From NCBI GenBank assembly GCA_030737875.1, contig CM060915.1:363627863-363691862 (forward strand): DNA of 64,000 bases, written 5' to 3'. The stretch is from Allium sativum. Taxonomy: Eukaryota; Streptophyta; Magnoliopsida; Asparagales; Amaryllidaceae. Positions within the stretch are counted from its first letter, which is position 1; each line of letters begins with the position of its first letter. A program made the translations under genes and the position numbers. Under the pieces are notes generated by a model. It saw nothing but the letters and a program-made list of their open reading frames with translations, did no database searches and was not told where the DNA came from. Below, in pieces: positions 34,766 to 46,460 of the stretch.

Positions 34766-35814
34766 TTCACTTTCATAACTATTGTATAAACATAATAATA
34801 TATATATCATAGCTTCCGTATATCTATCCATACTAGTCGATCCTACTATATCACACTCTTTTCACGATTTTCCCTGTCCTTTCGAACAAATCAAGCATGA
34901 CATACAATTCAAACAACAATTCATATAATTTCAAACATGAACGATCATTCAAAGATATAAAAACATGATTCATCCTATAGAAATCACAAAATCTAGCTTA
35001 ATTTGACATTTTACATATGTAAAACATGATTGATTTGGCGAGTTACAAAATATACGGTCAAATAAGGTTATCTAGGGCGTTTAGATCTAAAGTAAACATA
35101 TATGATCTGATTTTAGTTGAAGTTAACGTTTAAGGTGTAAAATAATCCTAATTAACACATATGGTCCATAGTGAACATGTGAGAGATATCTACCACTCAC
35201 CAAAACCTAGATCTGATGCAACAGAAATGAAAACAAACCCAGATAAGAAAAACACTTTAAATTCAACGCAAAATAGAGAGATCCAGTCTCTTTTGATGTA
35301 GATCTTGCCTCTAGATGTGATATAGGATGATTTGAGAAAGAAATTGGGGTTTAGATGGATTAAGTTGAACCGAAGATTCTCGAATGCTCAACTTAATGTG
35401 TGAAATAAGGAGAAGAAACATAATTCTCTCTCAAACCCTTATTTAAAATCTCAAGTCATTACTGTAATAGGCTTACTAATCAGCCCATTAACTATTAATT
35501 AATCTGACCAGTAGAAAAACAAGGATATATCCTCGATCGTTGAGCCTAATATTTAATGTGACTATACTATGGAATGGCCAGCCACCATCCCGATCCAATA
35601 TGACCAATTAAAACACCTAACTCAATCCTTAGTTAAAGTTATAGTTAAATTAGTAAGCCATAGGGGAAATGTCTATAAAGCATTTTGTTAAAAATCATGG
35701 ACATGTCTCACATTCCCATGAACAACTTTTTAAAATTTAAAAATGATACGACCACTAAATAATTAAATAGAATTATTTTATCATCCTCCAATGCGTAAAA
35801 TATGGGCCGTTATA
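34766..35814 (-). mobile_element. LTR-like block, minus orientation
   Basis: On the minus strand the block begins TATAACGGCCC at 35,814, probably a decayed TGTAACGGCCC LTR start, directly next to gypsy RT sequence. It contains TTGGTGAGTGG (35,195-35,202), the same donor-like motif found in the other LTRs. It could be the 3' LTR of K after deletion of the rest of pol, or a separate solo LTR. Left limit uncertain; no coding region. Confidence 0.45.
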
Positions 35815-37033
35815 TATCCATCGTTAGACCTTTCCTAGAAACAATGTGCCTTATAATATGCACATCCTTACACCAAGAATGACATTTTGAGGCGTAACCA
35901 CCCACTCAAAAAATTATTTTGGTGTCTGAATGGCCGTCTTATCAATGCTTTCATCTACTACACTAAATTGATGAAATATTATGGCCAAACCCAATTGAGA
36001 GAATAATAGAGGCCAACTAACTGGACAAAGGGATCATCTATCCAAGGGAATGGGCGATGTTTCTTCATTGTGATCCTGTTCAATTTTCTGTAATCCATGC
36101 AAAGTCAGAGAGAACCATCTGCTTTGTATCAAAGGCGACTGGTGCTCCACACCCAAAGGTATTTTGCCATATGAATCCCTTCTTTAACAACTTACACACT
36201 TACTTACTCAACTCTCTTTGTTCCCTGGGAGTTATAAGCTGTGTGGGCATTGTTACTGAATTTGCATTCTCATTAAGATAACTTTGGAAATCAATCTTTC
36301 ATTTGGGAGGTAGCCTCCTCACCTCCTTAAACACATCTAACAACTCTCGTACTATGGGAATTGAATCGATATCGCCTACAGATAAATCTTGGAAATAAAG
36401 AAAGATTAATATGGCTGGCCCTTATGGGATGTAAAAAATCTTGCGGATTTTTCCTACTATATGTCCCTAATCGAACAAACTCCTCTTACAGTCCAGAATA
36501 TCCCCATACGTGGCTTGCCAATCCATCCCTATGATCATCCCATTTTCCGAGGATCCCAGTACTAAGCGTCTTAATCAGACTCTATGCCTAATATCAAAAT
36601 TTTCAAGCTCCTATAGATCATTCATAGATGCACTGATCCACCTATTGAAACGACAATGGGATTTGTAACTAAAGAGATATTCAAGTGCAAATAATCAACC
36701 AAAGAACTACAGATAAAAGAATGGGATGATCCTGAGTATAAGATAGTGCGAATGGGGAAGTTGGAAATAGAAATCAAACCATATAACGCAAGTTTCCTAC
36801 CTCTGTCTGGTCCACTACTAGGTGGAGTTGTCTTTAAGTCCTATATTTGAGCTACTGGTGCACAAACCCTCTGCCTGTCCTCTAAGGACAATTTCTGTTA
36901 ATATGTCTGGGATGTCCACAATCATAGCACTTTCCACTCATCGTATCTCGCTAGTAGTCCTCAACGTAATGACTATTATTCCACAACCATGACACTTAAA
37001 TTCCTTCTTGATATATTTTTTGGGGTCCTCTAG
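35815..37033 (-). pseudogene. Ty3/gypsy fragment K: zinc knuckle, protease, RT start
   Basis: Minus strand, read right to left: a gag zinc knuckle CYDCGHPRHINRNC (36,929-36,884, CX2CX4HX4C complete); a protease region with SGSSHSFICSS (36,734-36,703), in which the catalytic Asp before the first Ser is replaced; the pre-RT linker (VRELLDVFKEVRRLPP, GFIWQNTFGCGAPVAF); and the first RT block (CMDYRKLNRITMKKHRP..IDDPF, about 36,100). Stops and frameshifts are frequent. The YxDD box, RNase H and integrase are absent, since the sequence meets the LTR-like block at 35,814. The right end is the target site of element H. Confidence 0.82.
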
Positions 37034-38309
37034 TGTAAGGACCCGTAACTTCCCCGGTAAGGAAAGAGCGGATACTTTGAGAACAACACACAAAATAGAA
37101 TGCAGACGGAAGAACATTTCATTGTTATTACAACAATTCCATCAGATACAAGAATATACAGAGTATGAATGAATATAATACATTCGATAACTATCAGAGA
37201 TTACAATAAATTACATAGCAACGGAAAAATATACAAAACACAACTGAAAGTAATGCACGGATACAGAGCTTTCCGAGCATCGTTCCAGCTGTAAATCAGG
37301 ATACTGTGAATATAAATCTGCAAAACCAAAACTACTAGTTGCCCGTGTCGAAAATAGGGCACCCAGAGTTTAGGTTAAAACAATAAACTCTAGGTCAGTC
37401 ATGTGACTGGTGTGAGAACTAAAACAGTTATTTAAAACCTTACTTTAAAAGAGAGTAATTCAAGGGACCACGCTGTATAACACGGAACGGGTTTCCTCCC
37501 AAGAATACCAGTGCATAGGATAAACAACGCAATGCTTTTTCGAAAAATGAAGCTATTATAAGACCCAGGTCCCATCACACAATGCAACGCAAGCCGGAGG
37601 ATAGGGTTTTCCCTAATAATAGCCAAACATGCTTGGTACGTTTAAAACAAATCATTTGATACTATTATAAGTGTATAGTGTCAAAACAATTTCAATCATA
37701 AATATCAATCATAGACGGCATAAGTGCCCCATCCCACTATGTCGCCATACTAGGCTCTACGAATAAAACCGAAATACACGTATTGGAAATTGGATTTCCA
37801 TCATGAGTCGAGGCAAGGGGCAAGCTCCTCTCCGATTCGAGACACTCTAGCAAATGTCCCAGGACTACACACTCTGGGCAGCCACTTGGATCGGTTGGGC
37901 CGGTCCTCTCTTACGTTTGAGGATTGGCAATTCCTGAACACACGTTTCCCGGTCCTATCAGACCTAATATCGAGGCGCCTCATTCCAACAACCACAAAGG
38001 TGAAAAGTATATAAATGTCAGGGCTGGTAAGTCACTGATACCACCAAAGCTAAAAAGAAACGTCGTGTTCTCCCAATGGTCTGTATCCCGTTTTTGACTC
38101 ATACCGAGGTGTGAGGCTCGCGAATTCAAGCTATACACAAAGCTATGCCACGTAGGCCGTGCTTCGATCATCAACCACAAGACTTTGCTTTTCAACAGAA
38201 GCCTTTATCATTTGCCACTCAGGCATGCCACACAGGCAATTCATGCCATGCGACTGATGTCCATCGATATACAACCTCAGAGGTCGTACGTCTCAGAGAC
38301 GGGCGTTAA

Positions 38310-38333
38310 GCAAGAGAATAAATTCTCCGCCGC
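38310..38333 (-). other. Conserved LTR hairpin (element H copy)
   Basis: 'gcaagagaataaattctccgc' folds with a 6-bp core plus wobble. Equivalent to 542, 2132, 18,592 and 27,593. The young element L has lost this segment. Confidence 0.45.
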
Positions 38334-39220
38334 CAAACAGATGTATATTTAATAGAGATCAATCGACATAGAATAAAATCCAATGTCAGACACGTAGTCC
38401 ATTTACAAGTTCGTTCTGGGTCTGAACGAAACCGGAGGCACTTTCCTCGCATATCCATCGATCTCCAAGTACGTCTGGACGATCACCAACTAATTCCTTC
38501 ATCTTGGGTGTACAGCCCAATCAAGATCATCAGTAATCACCCAAACGATGTGAAGACTTACGGTCTTCATCCACCACTTCGTCGTCGACATATCGTCGAA
38601 TCGGTTATTCATAATGGGTATAAACCCGGCCTTTCCGAACAACCCGCGTATATTGAAAACAAATGTTACACAAACACAACATATGCCTCATTCCAATTCA
38701 GCAGCCACTAACCGTAAATCAGCAAGAGAACAATTTCCCAAATATTAACCCCGAAGGCCGAAACCAACATCAGATCAATACCCAGGAAACCATTCTTCTT
38801 AGCTAACCTACAGCAAGTTTCTAAATTTCATATTCTTAGGGAAAGGTTCCCATTAATTTTATCAAAGATAAATTCTTTAAAATTTATTCTTTAATCTTCC
38901 TTTGGATATCATTTCAAACCAGATTATGGTTTTCCAAACTAGTCGAGATTAGCGAACCACACCGAAGTAATTATTTATTTTATTTCCCAATCCCAACCTA
39001 TTCATCCCATGAAGAAAAACTGGTAATACTCCATATCTAACACCACGGTGTTATCGGTAAAATTAATTATCATTTCACGTTCAAATCTAATTAAAGATTT
39101 AGCTATCGCTTTGGAGTAAAACTGGTGATACTCCATTCTCGCTCACTTTCCAAATTTGATAATTTAAATTATTAATTCACATTTCAATCTAATTGCAGAT
39201 TCATTAAAACTCCCTTTACT

Positions 39221-39334
39221 GGGTTAAAGAACTAATGTCATTTAAAACACAGTTCACGATAAACCCAAATCACATTCTTTTTATTATCGGGTTAAAGAAC
39301 AAGTGTTATTTAAAACACTATTCACGATAAACCC
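39221..39334 (-). repeat. Two hairpin-forming units in H
   Basis: 39,221-39,266 and 39,288-39,334 each begin GGGTTAAAGAAC and end GATAAACCC, with an inner AGTGTT..AACACT stem. The same unit is amplified into ten copies in each LTR of L. Confidence 0.75.
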
Positions 39335-40014
39335 ACATATCAATTCTATTTAAAACCCATTTCAAATCCAAATTATTTATTTAAAAATAAATGGGTTTTA
39401 ATTTCAGTTCAAAACAAGTTCATTTCGATAAAAATCTATTTTTATCTTTTCAAATATGGAGTTTTTCATCCCGATTTTTCCCAAATCATTTCTTATGATT
39501 TTATACAAATTATTACTATTTTTAATAATTTTATCAAGGCCCGTACAGTCGATTTCCATCAACGGCCATCGAACTGCACTTACAGCGACCTTTTCCAAAT
39601 TTGATTTGGACATATCTCCAAATCCAACCGTTAGATTTCAAATTTCTAATATTCATTAGAAAGCTCTTTTCGATACGAACCCAACGGTTCCAGTTTTAGG
39701 AGAATCCGACGGTCGGATCTCCCGTAATGTCCGTTCGAAGTCAATGGTCGAAATTTACGAACTGCCGCGGCGCGGCGCGTTCTATTCAGGCCATTATATA
39801 TAATATATAATTCGTCGATTTCTATTTAAAACGAACTTTATAAATAGTTTTAAATTCGTTTCAAAAACAATTTCAACTTCCATTTCAAATTCAAATAAAA
39901 ATTGAATTTTTTCTTATAAATTTGTTTTACCTTCATTTCTATTTGATTTCAATTCAAATCGATTTCAATTCTATTTCGATTCATTTTCAATTGAATTCAA
40001 TTCAATTTTGAATT

Positions 40015-40400
40015 CATCTTCTATTCAATTAAATTCAAATTCGTTTGCTACTCAATTCAATTCAAATTCATTTGCTATTCAATTCAATTCAAATTCATTT
40101 GCTATTCAATTCAATTCAAATTCATTTGCTATTCAATTCAATTCAAATTCATTTGCTATTCAATTCAATTCAAATTCGTTTGCTATTCAATTCAAATTCG
40201 TTTGCTATTCAATTCAATTCAAATTCGTTTTCTATTCAATTCAATTAAAATTCGTTTGCTATTCAATTCAATTCAAATTCGTTTGCTATTCAATTCAATT
40301 CAAATTCATTTGCTATTCAATTCAATTCAAATTCATTTGCTATTCAATTCAATTCAAATTCGTTTGCTATTCAATTCAATTCAAATTCGTTTTATAAATA
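40015..40400. repeat. 26-bp tandem array in H (attcaattcaaattcrtttgct)
   Basis: About 14 copies of a 26-bp unit with a few shortened by one 'attca'. Because 26 is not a multiple of 3, reading frames through it repeat with frame rotation. They are open by chance, giving FNSNSFAIQ-type repeats, and are not a gene. Confidence 0.9.
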
Positions 40401-40675
40401 TTCGATTTTTATCTCTTTTCAATATTCATTATAAAAACGAATATAATCGATATAAATATCGTTCGCGTCAAAATTGCGCATCTCTAATCAACACGGCTTT
40501 ATATTTTTCAATAACTTCGTTATTCTATTCAACAAATGAATCTGTATTTCTTTCAATACATGACTCTATATTTTTTCCAACACATGACTAATCTCAACGA
40601 ATGAGTACTGTCCACGTGTGACTATTTTCGTTATTTAATATATTTTGTAAAAATTATGGTATCTATCGTTTGATT

Positions 40676-40785
40676 TCAAATCAGACTCCAACCGTAATTT
40701 AGTAAGAGAACGATTCCTTGAATATTAACCCCGAAGGCCGAAACCAACATCAGATCAATATCTAGGAGACCACTCATCTTATCTA
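40676..40785 (-). mobile_element. Rearranged LTR segment in H
   Basis: 'aaccgtaatttagtaagagaacga...ccccgaaggccgaaaccaacatcag' repeats the segment at 38,708-38,800, out of order. It joins directly to internal-region sequence at 40,786, so the LTR end and polypurine tract of H have been replaced by this piece. Confidence 0.6.
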
Positions 40786-41399
40786 TTTTCAATACAATTC
40801 AACATTTGATGCAATTAGGCATAATGGTTAGGCATAATTTTCAAACAAATAAACAAACAACACAACCATCAATCAATTAGTGGATTATCATTTCAAATTC
40901 ATAATTCGATATGCATATATAGAAAATCATGTTTTTGATGCCAATTCACAACAATAAATCTATCTGTATTTTGGTTCTCACACCAGTCTAATGGAAATAT
41001 ATAGATATCACACCTTCCAAACACGAACATAAGTTTTGATGATGATCGATCAATCATCAGAACCATCTCCGGGTGTCTAGAATGTGATCCTATATCTATC
41101 CAGTATATTAAAACTTCGAATAGACGTTCATGACGCGTATACGCGAAATCTTTATATATTGGATTGTCCAAATTCAAAATAAATAAATATTCAAATACGT
41201 ATAAAACGATTTAAATTTCAAAACAAATTTGTTTTCATTTGAAAAATATACTCTTCACACTCGTTCTAGGATACTACTGATCCTATCTCTAACGAGTCAT
41301 TCTAATTGGATATTACTAATCCAATATCTGATGAATTCTTTCGTATGGTTCTAATGTGTCTTGTTCTCGAGCTCTGTAAACCAAAGCTCTGATACCAAC
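40786..41399 (-). mobile_element. Element H internal region (partial)
   Basis: Homologous to 53,880-54,488 of L ('caaacaaataaacaaacaacac', 'tttttgat..', 'cactcgttctaggatactactgatcc'). It ends with the complement of the primer-binding site at 41,386-41,397 (gctctgatacca), next to the second LTR. No gag or pol domain is visible. Confidence 0.8.
41386..41397 (-). promoter_or_regulatory. Primer-binding site of H (initiator tRNA-Met)
   Basis: The minus strand reads TGGTATCAGAGC, a perfect 12-base match to the initiator tRNA-Met PBS, two bases from the LTR start. It fixes H as minus. Confidence 0.9.
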
Positions 41400-41822
41400 T
41401 GTAAGGACCCGTAACTTCCCCGGTAAGGAAAGAGCGGATACTTTGAGAACAACACACAAAATAGAACGCAGACGGAAGAACATTACTAGGCTGTACAAAT
41501 AAAACCGATTCGTTGGAAAGATATTATCGATTAAATTCAAATATTTTTGGTTTCGTTAAAATCCGGTTTATTTTGCACACGGTACATTCATTTGAATTTT
41601 GAAATCGAATTATCGAACTACCGCGCCATTTTCAATTCCTTTTATAATTTAAAATAAATATTTACATTCTAACAACGATGTATATAAATATATACATTCT
41701 AATTCTATTCAAAATAAATTTCTCGTCGATATTATTTAAAATAATTCATTTTAAATGTTTAAAATTCATTAAAATTGCCAAAATAAAATTTTTAAATTGG
41801 CTCGCATTTCCGGGTTGTTACA
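41400..41822 (-). mobile_element. Element H, right LTR (reduced to 423 bp by deletions)
   Basis: Keeps the first 85 bp of the LTR (TGTAAGGACCCG...gaagaacatt), about 25 bp equivalent to 37,747-37,770 ('actaggct..ataaaaccga'), then jumps to the last 330 bp (from 'ttcgttggaaagatat') ending GGGTTGTTACA. At least two internal deletions removed about 7 kb relative to L. Confidence 0.8.
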
Positions 41823-43112
41823 TCTAGCTTTCTTCTTGTTACCTTTCTAATTATAACCTCCTTGTTATAATTTTACTTTTAAATAGTCCAGATTTGCATA
41901 TTTCAGCGTATCTTCTTTTCATTTTGATTTTCTAACGTGCTAATACTATTATACTATAATATTATCATTTTCAATTTCTTTTCAAATTATAGTTGTTATG
42001 GTTTATTGTAAATTCCTAAAAAAAATCCGAACTCACTCTGATTCCTTTTAATACAAATCTACAATTTAAGTAAATGTTTTTATAATTTTAGTTTCTTTCA
42101 TTTATTTTGTGTTTGCAGAGGTTATACTTTTTATTCTATTTGTCAAGTGCAAAAAGAGGATTAAATCTGCGTTTATTAACTAATATTTATAGATCTGGGC
42201 ATGTTTAAGAGCAAACATGAACAATTGCAGAAACTATAAATAATTGGTAAGAACAAAATAAATGCTAAGGGAAAAAGACTAATAAACCGACTTATAGAAT
42301 TTAACCAAAATGAACTGTAAGAAAGTAACAGAAAAATAATTATAGAAAATAACTTACATAAAAACAACTAAAAGCTATAAGAAAAACAATAAAGGAAACT
42401 ATAGAAAAACTACAATTATTAAAAACCCTATTTCCTTAAATTACCAAAAATATTAATAATTACAATACTCACTTGTAGTATTTAGCTTTTGCACGTGCGC
42501 AACCTTCCCATATCTCATTCCTAGATTGATTATAAGTATTTCTACTTTTACAAATAGTTCTTCCTAAAGAAAATTTTAAGTTTTAGGTCTACCTTCATTG
42601 AGAGAGGAACCAGAGGGAAAAACTTGTGCTGTGAATTAATAGCTAGGCCTAGGGTCGTATCTATAGTGGAGTTACAGGACCTTAAGCCGTCAAATTTTAA
42701 GATTGAATCTGATCCAACCATGTCATAGACTAAATAAAACCATTATATTTTAGGATCAATGCACCAATTTTTGCGAAATAATTTTTAAAATAAGGTTGGC
42801 TCGTACTTGGATGAATTATCATCTAGGCAATAATGTGGGTCGCCTATGAGTCGATCTTACTCAACCATGGGTCGTCCCCTACGTGTCCTGCACTTTTTTC
42901 TTATAAATTTCTGAATTATTCTTATTTCTTCTTTATTTAATCAGTTTTCCATACTAACTATAATTTTGGTAAGTTATATATATAAACCGATCAAAAAATT
43001 GCCATAGACTCAATGGTATAACTCCCGCAGCTAAATTCTGACAATTTCACAAACTTTTTCTTAATAGGTTTTTTTAATTAATTGGCATTACTTAAAATTT
43101 TGGGTTGCTACA
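41823..43112 (-). mobile_element. Gypsy element K, upstream part and probable 5' LTR
   Basis: Across the H insertion site the minus-strand K gag continues: a basic GNKKKAR stretch just right of 41,827 leads into the zinc-knuckle region left of 37,033. Further right is non-coding sequence with AAGTGAGT (42,477-42,485) and a terminus 'gggttgctaca' at 43,112, read on the minus strand as TGTAGCAACCC. The LTR/internal boundary and the PBS were not found. Confidence 0.5.
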
Positions 43113-43372
43113 ATTAATAAAATTTCAAGTGATCTACTCAAAATATGAACACTCTTCCATAGAAAATAAACTTACATATCTAATTTAAGGGTGAACATTT
43201 AATCAGTTCAATTGATTTTAAGATCTAAAATGTCAAACCAAAGTCAGACTTAAAAAATTAAAATCGAACCAAACTGAATCATTTTCAGTTAATTGATCAT
43301 TAATTAATTTAACCGATTTAGAATAATTTGTTATTACTTAAACAATTAATAACTCAAAGGGACACATAAATT
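43113..43372. other. No feature recognised
   Basis: AT-rich sequence between the K terminus and the SINE target site, with no coding, repeat or RNA signal that I can support. Confidence 0.5.
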
Positions 43373-43385
43373 TATGTTTGAAGAG

Positions 43386-43532
43386 CTTTTTTTTTTGGAA
43401 TTACATACATACATATATATAGTATGCAACATACTACATGTCAATGTATGTTCGAATCATGCTACACAAGTTTTGAACCTACGACCTCTTACGTTCAAGT
43501 CAAAATATTAAACCACTTAGACAATTTGCTAG
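43386..43532 (-). mobile_element. SINE with a 13-bp TSD
   Basis: A 147-bp insertion flanked by the duplication TATGTTTGAAGAG (43,373-43,385 and 43,533-43,545). On the minus strand the tRNA-like head is at the right: box A-like GTCTAAGTGGTTT (43,511-43,523) and box B GGTTCAAAA (43,472-43,480). The left end is a T-run (complement of the A tail). Target duplication, tail and boxes together make a SINE call secure. Confidence 0.88.
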
Positions 43533-43827
43533 TATGTTTGAAGAGGTTTATTTTGTATTTTTTATTTTTAAATCAAATTTAATCTATTTTTAGCGTGTAA
43601 AATTTACCTTTTACCATAACCCAATTACTTAAAGTGTAATGCTACCATGAAATTGAATAAATAGTAAAAGTCTAGTTAATTCGATCAAATCGATAACACA
43701 AAATTTTATTTTATATAGACCCGAATCAAATCAAACTAAATAAAGTGATTTTGTTAGTTAATTTGATTAATCAAATAATACCAAACCTAACTGATTTCGG
43801 CTCCACTCCAAATAAAATCATCTATGT

Positions 43828-43980
43828 CCAAAATTCTCTGTCCTTCTATACTCAACCAATTAGCAACCCCTGAATTCCACCTTTTTTCAATTAAACCCTC
43901 TTTTTTTCCTTGATATAATTGCAAAAAGGTAAAAATCGGAGATCCTGATTGGTTGGGTAGAGGGAGACAGAGAATTTTGG
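43828..43980. mobile_element. MITE-like inverted-repeat element (153 bp)
   Basis: The ends are inverted repeats of about 32 bp with a few mismatches: CCAAAATTCTCTGTC on the left and GACAGAGAATTTTGG on the right, both extending to 'aaccaat/attggtt'. The interior is AT-rich and non-coding. No clear target duplication, so the superfamily is not assigned. Confidence 0.7.
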
Positions 43981-45280
43981 GTACAGAGGATTAGCTCTCA
44001 GGTTCTAAGCGTGTATATTTTCTAATTTCTTCCCTTTTCCTCTCTATTAATGATTCTTATTGAGCCTCCCCTCCAAAATCCTGCGGTCTCTCTTAAGGCA
44101 CGTTGATTTATATATCAATATAAGAATCCAAAGGATTTTAAGAACATTAGCATGAAACTGAGTATGTCCATCAAATCCAGATCCCGAATGACTGCTGGGA
44201 GAAAAACGTGGGCTAAATGCTGGAGGTGTTCAATAACATATACGACTTTTAGAATAATTTGCATAATGGTGATAAGATTAGTACGTATGAGTTCTTCTCA
44301 GTTGCATGTTCATTCATTTCTGCTGCTTCGTTCTGGATAAAGGAAGTCTACATCTCAGCTGCTTTGTTCTTCAAAAGCAAGGTAGAATCCATTTGCATAT
44401 TGAATTCTAATTTAAAGAGTAACCGTACATAAGTAGACAGAAACATTAAACAAGGTATATGGTTTCTTCACCTTGGTAGCACAAGAATTAAGTTGTATTC
44501 AATGTTTTCATAACCGGATCATGAATCAAACCATGGGTACTCAAGGCTTAAGGTTTCAAAGGTCTGATCGGTTGAACCTTCAAGAACCGCATGCCAAAAA
44601 CCGTATCAAATTACCTTCCATAGAATAAAAGCTCCGCACAACTATGACAGAATTTCCATGCCTAATGAATTTATCAAAAACTTATCAAATAAACTCCATG
44701 CAGAATTTTAAAAATGTTTACATCCCACATCAACAACAATAAAAGTTCCACTTCCTACAGAGTAAAATTTCCCTATAGGGTAAAATTTCCCGCATCAACA
44801 ACCATAAAATGTTTACATCCCACATCAACATACAATCTCCCTACAGAGTAAAATTTTCCCTAAAATAAACTTATCAAAAACAATATGAACAACATCAAAG
44901 CCGCATCCACATACAACACAAAAGTTCCACTTCCACAAAAGCATCAAAGCCGCATCTCTATAGCATTAAAGTTCCACTTCCACAGTTCCACAAAAACTCC
45001 ACTTCACCGCATCTCTACTGCACAACATCAAAGAAATATGAACACAAAACTTCACATCAAAGAAAACCGAGGGACGATGAATAGTGGCCTGTGTAGCAGC
45101 AATTTAGGTCTTAGGGATGGTGCATGCGATGGAGGAAGCAACAGTGATGATGAACATCAGCCGACGTCAATTTAGGGCTTAGGGATTTGATTCATGAGAA
45201 ATAAAATAGCAACATCGATCTTTTTTTTGATGTGAAGAGTAAGATAAATCAACGGAGGGAAGGTTTGAAGGCTTAATTCA
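43981..45280. other. Non-coding spacer with short repeated words
   Basis: No gene recognised. From 44,740 to 45,020 the phrases 'aaagttccacttcc', 'cccacatcaaca' and 'aaagccgcatc' recur irregularly, indicating decayed local repeats. The open frame at 44,885-45,175 is built from these words and resembles nothing I know. Confidence 0.5.
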
Positions 45281-45624
45281 TGGTTCCAACAACAGCTGAG
45301 AGGTTGGACCACAACCCGTGTGCAAACAAGGCCGAATTGAGTTCTGGGCCTTTATGGTCGAAGGCCCGCGGTTATTAGCGATTGGGCCACGGTCGGGACC
45401 AGTTCTCAATACACTGGTTGTATTATGGATGCAGTAGAGTTCGTTACCTCTTATATTCGTTAGGGTTATAAGGGCATAAATGTAATTCTGCATTAACACT
45501 ATTAACCGTCACAATGTAAACTATGTGCATATAAATAATCATTGCACTGTATAATGTAACAAGCTTTTACATAATAAAATTAAGCATCGCGGTCTTATTT
45601 ATCTCTTCGTCTTATTCTTTTACA
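45281..45624 (+). mobile_element. Copia element M, 5' LTR (left limit uncertain)
   Basis: Ends ..TTTTACA at 45,624 just before a primer-binding-site-like string. It contains a TATA-like 'gcatataaataatc' (about 45,527) and a polyadenylation-like 'aataaaa' (about 45,573). The left end is set at a TG near 45,281 as a guess. Confidence 0.5.
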
Positions 45625-45625
45625 C

Positions 45626-45637
45626 GGTATAGGAGCC
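45626..45637 (+). promoter_or_regulatory. Degenerate primer-binding site of M
   Basis: 'ggtataggagcc' matches 9 of the first 11 bases of GGTATCAGAGC. Position directly after the LTR end supports the call. Confidence 0.5.
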
Positions 45638-45885
45638 AAACCCATCGAACGACAATTGTGGTGACTCTGTACCTGTTCTTGGATTTGTATCCAAGCCCTC
45701 TTAGAGAAGTTTCATCACTGAGGGGAGCTACCTTCCTCGATCTCAGTGTTCTTGATTTTTTTATCAAGATACCCCTATTTTGTTTTTTCTATCCGTGTCA
45801 TTCAAGGTTGATAGTTCAACTTGGTTGCATCAAACAACCGATCATCCCATAGATCATCTGACCGGTTTTTCACCTATTTCCCATA

Positions 45886-46081
45886 ATGGTTGATCCAGGT
45901 GATAATGCTTCGCTCACATCACCACCACAGAACAACTCTTCGCAATCTTCTGGCAATACTTAATCTACAAATGAAATTGCTACAATTACCAAACCAAAAA
46001 GCCACAATGTATCAATTCAACTTGATGAAGACAATTATATTCTATGGAAATGCCAAGTCAACAGAACACTTGTAGGGTGTC
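45886..46081 (+). pseudogene. Copia element M: gag, N-terminal part
   Basis: Start codon at 45,886 after a leader, then MVDPGDNASLTSPPQNN and a stop at codon 26 (45,961). The frame continues with HNVSIQLDEDNYILWKCQV, the conserved start of copia gag (L-x-x-x-N-Y-x-x-W). It is cut at 46,081 by element L. The remainder is at 61,875-62,686, and the frame rejoins when L and one target duplication are removed. Confidence 0.85.
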
Positions 46082-46447
46082 TGTGAAGGCCCGCAACTTC
46101 CCCGTAAAGGAAAGCGTCGGATAGTTCGAGAACAAACCACAACAGAACGCATACAGAAGAACATTTCACTATATATTACAACAGTGCATCAGATTACAAG
46201 AATATACAGAGTAACAATGAATATTACACAGAATTATCAGAGATTTAAATTACATTTAAATACATAGCAGCGGAAAATAATACAATACACAACTAGAAGA
46301 AGATATACGGATACAAAGCTTTCCGGATATCGTTCCAGCTGTAAACCAGGATCCTGTGAATATAAATCTGCAAAACCGAAACTACTAGCTGCCCGTGTCA
46401 AAATAAGGGCACCCAGAGTTTAGGTTAAAACAATAAACTCCAGGTCA

Positions 46448-46460
46448 GTCATGGGACTGG
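46448..46460 (-). other. Conserved 13-mer CCAGTCCCATGAC in L
   Basis: One base different from the A and F copies. Identical copy at 54,855-54,867. H carries a degenerate form near 37,398. Confidence 0.45.

Larger units (their letters stand above)
37034..40675 (-). mobile_element. Element H, left LTR (truncated)
   Basis: Starts TGTAAGGACCCGTAACTTCC, preceded by TCTAG (37,029-37,033), which recurs at 41,823-41,827: a perfect 5-bp TSD for H. Same family as L, with the conserved blocks at 37,397, 37,575 and 38,310, two GGGTT..AACCC hairpins (39,221-39,266; 39,288-39,334) and a 26-bp array (40,015-40,400). The part equivalent to 50,400-53,458 of L (donor motif, GC patch, LTR terminus) is deleted. 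No coding sequence. Confidence 0.85.

Noticed and set aside
36057..36281. 74-codon plus-strand frame
   Set aside because: Antisense to the gypsy RT/linker region of K, which has clear domain matches on the minus strand.
40008..40591. Repeat protein of about 129 residues (FNSNSFAIQ-type)
   Set aside because: Direct translation of a 26-bp non-coding array whose period is not a multiple of three; identical sequence reads open in three frames.
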